Below the pieces are notes generated by a model. It was not told the DNA's origin and made no database searches. It was given only the letters and a program-made list of their open reading frames with translations. Shown one piece after another: positions 60,254-64,000 of a DNA stretch of 64,000 nt. Source of the stretch: DASXAI01 sp963728985 (GTDB lineage: Bacteria; Actinomycetota; Acidimicrobiia; Acidimicrobiales; Ilumatobacteraceae); the NCBI GenBank assembly GCA_963728985.1, contig CAVSME010000001.1, forward strand, positions 806,001-870,000, in the 5' to 3' direction. Every line of letters starts with the position of its first letter. The first letter of the stretch is position 1. The translations under genes and the position numbers were made by a program.

Positions 60254-60894
60254 GAGGCCAGCACCCGGCGCATGTCGCGCACGGCCTGCACCGTGCCCCG
60301 CACCGTGCCGGTCACCTTCGAGCGTCCGATGCGCGGCGCGTAGGACACGGGCACCTCGTCGATGCGCCATCCCGCTCGGGCGGCCAGCAGCACCATCTCC
60401 AGGGGCCAGCCCGAGCGGCGGTCGGCGATGCCGAGACCGAGCAGCGGAACCCGGCGGGCCGCCCGCATCGGGCCCAGGTCGGACATGGGGGCGCCGGTCC
60501 GGCGCCGCACCTCGCTGGCGAGGGCCCAGTTCGCCGCCCGGGCGTGCACGGGCCACGACCCGGGTTGGGGCCGCCGGGCCCCGAGCACCAGATCGGTCCA
60601 CCCCTCGACCACCGGCCCGGCCACCATCTCGAGCTGGCGGGGGTCGAGCGAGCCGTCGGCGTCCATGAAGCACACGACGTCGGCGGTGGCCGCCGCCAGC
60701 CCGGCGAAGCAGGCCGCGCCGAAGCCGCGCCGCGACTCCGTCACCACCATGGCGCCAAGGGTGAGGGCGACGGCGGCCGTGTCGTCGGTGGACCCGTTGT
60801 CCACCACGATCGGCCGGTAGCCGGCGGGCATGCGGCCGAGGACCAGCGGGAGGGCGGCGGCCTCGTCGAGGGCGGGGAGCACGACGTCGATCAC
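60250..60894 (-). CDS. family 2 glycosyltransferase (DPM1-like)
   Basis: 214 residues, GT-A fold. VVLPALDEAAALPLVLGRMP, PIVVDNGSTDDT, the metal-binding DADG in CFMDADGSLDPRQL and VPVSYAPRIGRSKVTG (acceptor-loop region) place it with polyprenyl-phosphate mannosyl/glucosyl transferases. No membrane tail is present. Start is GTG 60894. It is coupled to the DUF2064 gene and divergent from a membrane GT-C gene, suggesting supply of a lipid-linked sugar for that enzyme. Confidence 0.88.
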   Translation of the reverse strand: MIDVVLPALDEAAALPLVLGRMPAGYRPIVVDNGSTDDTAAVALTLGAMVVTESRRGFGAACFAGLAAATADVVCFMDADGSLDPRQLEMVAGPVVEGWTDLVLGARRPQPGSWPVHARAANWALASEVRRRTGAPMSDLGPMRAARRVPLLGLGIADRRSGWPLEMVLLAARAGWRIDEVPVSYAPRIGRSKVTGTVRGTVQAVRDMRRVLAS

Positions 60895-60938
60895 GACTGC
60901 CCCGTAACGCCGGCGCCCGTCGGCACGACCAACTGGGG

Positions 60939-62261
60939 ATGGGTCGAACGATCGAGTCGCCAGTCGTGACGCGCCCTGCCGTCGCGCCGCGCTCGCGGGT
61001 GCCTCTCGCCCTGGGGGGAGTCGCCGCCGCCCTGCTGGTCGTGTCCGTCTGGGGCTACGTGTTGCGGGCCCGTGGGGTGCAGCTGCATCTCGGCGTGATC
61101 CCTTTCTTCGGAGCCTTCCGGTTCCGACCGACCATCGGCGTCGCTTCCACCGTCCTCGTGGCCGCCGCCATCGTTACGGTCGGTCCCCGGTTGGCGGCCA
61201 CGCTCCGGTTCCCCCGCCTCCTGCTGGCCAGTTGGGCGGCATCGGGCGCGTGGGCCGTCGCCCTCGCCACCGCCACCGGCGCCCACCGGTTGACCGCTCC
61301 CCTCGACAGCCGGTTCGACTACTGGGCGGCCATGCCCGCCGTCCGCCAGCTCGGCATCGGCTCGTTCGTGAGCACCTACCTCGACCGGCTCGGCGACTAC
61401 CCGGTCCACGTCCAGGGCCATCCCCCCGGGCTCCTGGTGCTCTACGGGATGCTCGATCGGATCGGCCTGAGCGGACCCGGGTGGGCCGCCGGTGCCGTCG
61501 TCACGATCGGCGCCAGCACCGTGCCTGCAGTGCTCCTCGCCGCCCGCACGCTGGCCGGCGAAGCCACCGCGCGGCGAGCCGCCCTGTACCTCGTGCTGGC
61601 GCCGGTGGCCCTGTTCGTGGCCACGACCGGCGACGCCGTGTTCATGGCCCTCGCCGCCTGGTCGATCGCCCTCCTGGCCCTGGCCGCCGCCCACGATCGC
61701 GCCAGCCTGGCGGTCGCGGCCGGCGCGCTCGGGGCGACCACGCTGTACTTCACCTACGGGCTGGTCCCGCTGCTCGGCGCGCTCGGGGCGGTTGTGCTGT
61801 GGCGATGGCGGGCGCGGGCGCTCACCCTGGCCATCGCTGCCGCCGCGGGCGCCGCCGGTGTGGTCGTGGCGTGGTCGGTCGCCGGCTTCTGGTGGCTCGA
61901 CGGGCTGGACGCATCCCACCACTTCTACGGCGTGCGGGGCGGCAACGACCGGCCCTACGGCTACTTCCTCGTCGCCAACCTGGTCGTGTTCGCCGTGATG
62001 CTCGGCCCCGCCGGCATCGCCGGGCTGGTTCGGATGGGTCGGAGCCACGTCGCACCGCTGGTGGTGGCGGCCCTCGTCGCCGTGCTGGTCGCCGACCTCT
62101 CGGGCCTGTCGAAGGCCGAGGTGGAGCGGATCTGGCTGCCGTTCCTGCCCTGGGTGCTGCTGGCCACCGCCGCCCTGCCCCGAGCCCGCGCCAGAGGATG
62201 GCTGGCGGCGCAGGCCGCCGTGGCCATCGGGCTCCAGCTCACGATCGCGTGGCCGTGGTGA
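60939..62261 (+). CDS. polytopic membrane glycosyltransferase-like protein (GT-C type)
   Basis: 440 residues with about ten to twelve membrane segments. The large loop after the second or third segment carries DSRFDYWAAMPAVRQLGIG and YPVHVQGHPPGLLVLYG, the pattern seen in GT-C enzymes that use lipid-phosphate sugars. The segment GDAVFMALAAWSIALLAL and an aromatic loop YGVRGGNDRPYGYF follow. The catalytic Asp is not certain. A GTG at 60966 is an alternative start. The TGA overlaps the epimerase GTG. Envelope glycan or glycoprotein synthesis is the likely role. Confidence 0.8.
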   Translation: MGRTIESPVVTRPAVAPRSRVPLALGGVAAALLVVSVWGYVLRARGVQLHLGVIPFFGAFRFRPTIGVASTVLVAAAIVTVGPRLAATLRFPRLLLASWAASGAWAVALATATGAHRLTAPLDSRFDYWAAMPAVRQLGIGSFVSTYLDRLGDYPVHVQGHPPGLLVLYGMLDRIGLSGPGWAAGAVVTIGASTVPAVLLAARTLAGEATARRAALYLVLAPVALFVATTGDAVFMALAAWSIALLALAAAHDRASLAVAAGALGATTLYFTYGLVPLLGALGAVVLWRWRARALTLAIAAAAGAAGVVVAWSVAGFWWLDGLDASHHFYGVRGGNDRPYGYFLVANLVVFAVMLGPAGIAGLVRMGRSHVAPLVVAALVAVLVADLSGLSKAEVERIWLPFLPWVLLATAALPRARARGWLAAQAAVAIGLQLTIAWPW

Positions 62262-63319
62262 GGGTGCTCGTGACCGGCGGCGCCGGCTTCATCGGGTCGC
62301 ACGTGGTCGACCTTCTCGTGAGCGAGGGCCATGACGTCGTCGTGCTCGACTCGCTCAACCCGGCCGCCCACGACGGCGTTCCCGCCGGTCTCTGCGACGC
62401 CGCCGAGTGGCGCTTCGCCGATCTCAACGACGCCGACGCCACCAGGGCCGCCCTCGAAGGAGTCGACGCCGTCTGCCACCAGGCCTCACGGGTCGGGCTG
62501 GGAGTCGACTTCGGCGATGTGCGGTCGTACGCCGCCGACAACGACCTCGCGACCGCGACTCTGCTCTGGGCCGTGCACGACGCCGGCTTCGCCGGGCCCT
62601 TCGTGTTGGCGTCGAGCATGGTCGTCTACGGCGAGGGCCGCTACCGCTGCGCCGAGCACGGCCTCGTGCGGCCGGGACCCCGCCGGCGCGACGACCTCGA
62701 CCGCGGCTGCTTCGAGCCGCCATGCCCGGTTTGCGGCGCGGCGCTGGCCCCGGAGCTGGTCGACGAGAGCGCCCCTACCGATCCCCGCAACGTGTACGCC
62801 GCCACCAAACTCCATCAGGAGCACCTGGCGGCCGCGTATGGGCGCCAGCACGACGTGCCGATCACGGCGCTGCGCTACCACAACGTCTACGGGCCACGGA
62901 TGCCGCGAGACACCCCCTACGCCGGCGTGGCCAGCCTGTTCCGGTCCGCCCTCGAAGCGGGGCGCCGGCCGCTGGTGCTGGAGGACGGGGGGCAGCGGCG
63001 CGACTTCGTGCACGTCACCGACGTCGCCCGCGCCAACGTCGCCGCCCTCACCGCCGCCGAACCCGTCGACGGCCCGCTGAACATCGCCAGCGGCCACGTC
63101 TGCACCGTGCTCACCATGGCCCGGCTCCTGGCCGAGGCCGTCGATCCCGCACTCATGCCCGAGGTGACCGGCGGCTACCGCTTGGGCGACGTCCGCCACA
63201 TCGTGGCCAGTCCGGAGCGGGCCCGCTCGTTGCTGGGCTTCACCGCCGCCGTGGCCCCTGCTGCGGGACTCGCCGCGTTCGCCACGGCGCCGCTGCGGGC
63301 GCCGGTCACCGAGCGATGA
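62258..63319 (+). CDS. NAD-dependent sugar epimerase/dehydratase with a zinc-ribbon insertion
   Basis: 353 residues, extended SDR fold. VLVTGGAGFIGSHVVDLL binds NAD, and the catalytic Tyr-x3-Lys is in NVYAATKLHQEHL. YHNVYGPRMPRDTP and DFVHVTDVARA are also typical of nucleotide-sugar epimerases. Between the cofactor part and YAATK is an insertion with RCAEHG and CPVCGAAL, four metal-type ligands suggesting a structural zinc ribbon, as in some dTDP-rhamnose 4-epimerase-like enzymes. Start GTG 62258 overlaps the GT-C stop by four bases, so the sugar donor and its transferase are coupled. Confidence 0.88.
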   Translation: MRVLVTGGAGFIGSHVVDLLVSEGHDVVVLDSLNPAAHDGVPAGLCDAAEWRFADLNDADATRAALEGVDAVCHQASRVGLGVDFGDVRSYAADNDLATATLLWAVHDAGFAGPFVLASSMVVYGEGRYRCAEHGLVRPGPRRRDDLDRGCFEPPCPVCGAALAPELVDESAPTDPRNVYAATKLHQEHLAAAYGRQHDVPITALRYHNVYGPRMPRDTPYAGVASLFRSALEAGRRPLVLEDGGQRRDFVHVTDVARANVAALTAAEPVDGPLNIASGHVCTVLTMARLLAEAVDPALMPEVTGGYRLGDVRHIVASPERARSLLGFTAAVAPAAGLAAFATAPLRAPVTER

Positions 63320-63503
63320 AGTGCCAGCCGAACCAGAACCAGAGCACGAACACCAGCACCCGGCCGGTGCGCTGGCGCATCACCTGACCGAGGACGTCGC
63401 CGACCGGCGCCACCCTGGACTCGGGCCGGCGGGCCATGACCTGCAGGCCGATGGCCGCCAGGATGATGACGACGAACCCACCGATGGTGATGGCGCGGGT
63501 CAC
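63306..63503 (-). CDS. DUF6186-type small membrane protein
   Basis: 65 residues from GTG 63503. A membrane segment (ITIGGFVVIILAAIGLQVMA), a basic loop with RQRTGRVLVFVLWFWFGWHF and a C-terminal aromatic segment FIAR match the small actinobacterial DUF6186 pattern, as far as I recall it. The GTG overlaps the stop of the upstream membrane-protein gene by four bases. The 3' end overlaps the convergent epimerase gene by 14 bases. Function unknown. Confidence 0.72.
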   Translation of the reverse strand: MTRAITIGGFVVIILAAIGLQVMARRPESRVAPVGDVLGQVMRQRTGRVLVFVLWFWFGWHFIAR

Positions 63504-63925
63504 GAGCTGGGCCGCCGGCGCAGCAGGTACCAGCCGGTCGCCAGCCATCCGAACGCGCACAGCGCCCGGGTCGGGCCGAACGACAGGACGGGATCGGAGA
63601 GCATGCTGAACGTCGGGTGGGAGTCGTTGTTGCCGATGACGAAGGCACCCAGCTCCCAGACGGCGAAGACCCCGAAGGCGACGGCCCACGCCGCCACGCC
63701 GGCCGCCGGGGCCGCGGTCGACGGCATCAGCGATGGCGGGGCGTAGCGGCCCGACCACCAGATGCCGAGCCCGCCGGCCAGCACCAGCAGGCTGGCCGGC
63801 AAGGTGAGGCTGCGGGCGTCGCTGACCAGCACGGCGAACAGCAGCGCCGCTCCCCAGCGCAGCGTCGGCGAGAGTGTGCGCGGCGCGGGCTGGGCTGCAG
63901 CCGACGCGAACGGGTCACCCGACAC
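63500..63925 (-). CDS. polytopic membrane protein of unknown function
   Basis: 141 residues from GTG 63925 (behind TACAGT); a longer frame upstream exists but would add a basic stretch. Four or five hydrophobic segments are visible (WGAALLFAVLVSDA, SLLVLAGGLGIWWSG, GVAAWAVAFGVFAVWELGAF, ALCAFGWLATGWYLL). The motif VIGNNDSHPTFSMLSDPVLS in the last loop is likely extracytoplasmic and conserved. No family named with confidence. It is coupled to the DUF6186-type gene, and the pair may act together in the envelope. Confidence 0.75.
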   Translation of the reverse strand: MSGDPFASAAAQPAPRTLSPTLRWGAALLFAVLVSDARSLTLPASLLVLAGGLGIWWSGRYAPPSLMPSTAAPAAGVAAWAVAFGVFAVWELGAFVIGNNDSHPTFSMLSDPVLSFGPTRALCAFGWLATGWYLLRRRPSS

Positions 63926-63933
63926 GACGAAGG

Positions 63934-63939
63934 ACTGTA
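63934..63939 (-). promoter_or_regulatory. -10 box TACAGT of the membrane-protein pair
   Basis: TACAGT on the minus strand ends eight bases before GTG 63925, fixing that start and suggesting a leaderless message. Confidence 0.55.
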
Positions 63940-64000
63940 CTGGTCGCCGCGGTTCGCAGGGATCGACCCGCGCGCGGCGCCTCATCCACCGTCTTCGACG

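Overview
The window is a GC-rich actinobacterial chromosome segment (roughly 70% GC by eye). Its gene families and habits fit the class Acidimicrobiia or a close relative. The clues are mycobacterial-type pairs (UPF0182 next to a PDZ/Lon-like protease, DUF3263 next to a LytR_C protein, an Rv2578c-type radical SAM protein with a CGAAC-N4-GTTCG SOS box), Thr-rich linkers in exported proteins, and many TANNNT -10 boxes 6-9 nt before the start codon, which implies leaderless mRNAs. The class assignment is inference; no rRNA or marker phylogeny is in the window.

Layout. 1-1030: the end of a tyrosine integrase gene faces the 3' end of an initiator tRNA-Met, so the left edge is probably the end of an integrated element. 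1085-9417: coiled-coil protein, UPF0182 membrane protein, DivIVA/MuF-like fusion, PDZ/Lon-like protease, and an operon ending in a lytic transglycosylase. 9418-13337: structured intergenic repeats, GNAT, SCO6745-family protein, zinc alcohol dehydrogenase, and a thioredoxin-like protein with an in-frame TGA that is best read as selenocysteine. 13377-21998: SOS-controlled radical SAM protein, PAC2 protein, Nudix, ankyrin, CoA-disulfide-reductase-like flavoprotein, and a one-piece sigma/zinc-finger/membrane/exported protein. 22027-31344: agmatine to putrescine (AguA/AguB), LarE and AlaX, a solute-binding lipoprotein, and a HemQ/FtsH-like/lipoprotein operon. 31347-36537: truncated formate-dehydrogenase-like protein with FdhD, GNAT, and an ApbE/ferric-reductase-like operon. 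36615-45937: two aminotransferases, CIRCE-controlled GroEL, MoaD-like protein, glucosyl-3-phosphoglycerate synthase, amidase, glycerate kinase, and the LytR_C/DUF3263 pair. 45970-48779: tRNA-Thr, RlmB, IspF, IspD, Crp-type regulator. 48781-57671: ABC exporter, and a tyrosine-degradation set (an aminotransferase fused to a DinB-like domain, HmgA, HPPD) with an AsnC/Lrp regulator and an exported arylsulfotransferase-like protein. 57702-63925: membrane molybdoenzyme and an envelope-glycan cluster (DUF2064, GT2, GT-C, epimerase).

How genes work together. Tyrosine probably goes to 4-hydroxyphenylpyruvate (aminotransferase domain), homogentisate (HPPD) and maleylacetoacetate (HmgA). The DinB-like domain fused to the aminotransferase is a candidate for the missing maleylacetoacetate isomerase. 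GpgS and glycerate kinase suggest glucosylglycerate metabolism. FdhD overlaps the formate-dehydrogenase-like gene.

Sequence quality. Five genes carry single-base frameshifts (seven sites), nearly all beside CGCG or GCGC, with frames that resume cleanly. This looks more like systematic sequence error than gene decay, so those genes are annotated as single CDSs. The strongest leads are the UGA-containing WASW-U-GC protein with a hairpin after the UGA, the 56-bp dispersed nested palindrome, the aminotransferase-DinB fusion, the DivIVA-MuF fusion, and back-to-back promoters sharing -10 bases.
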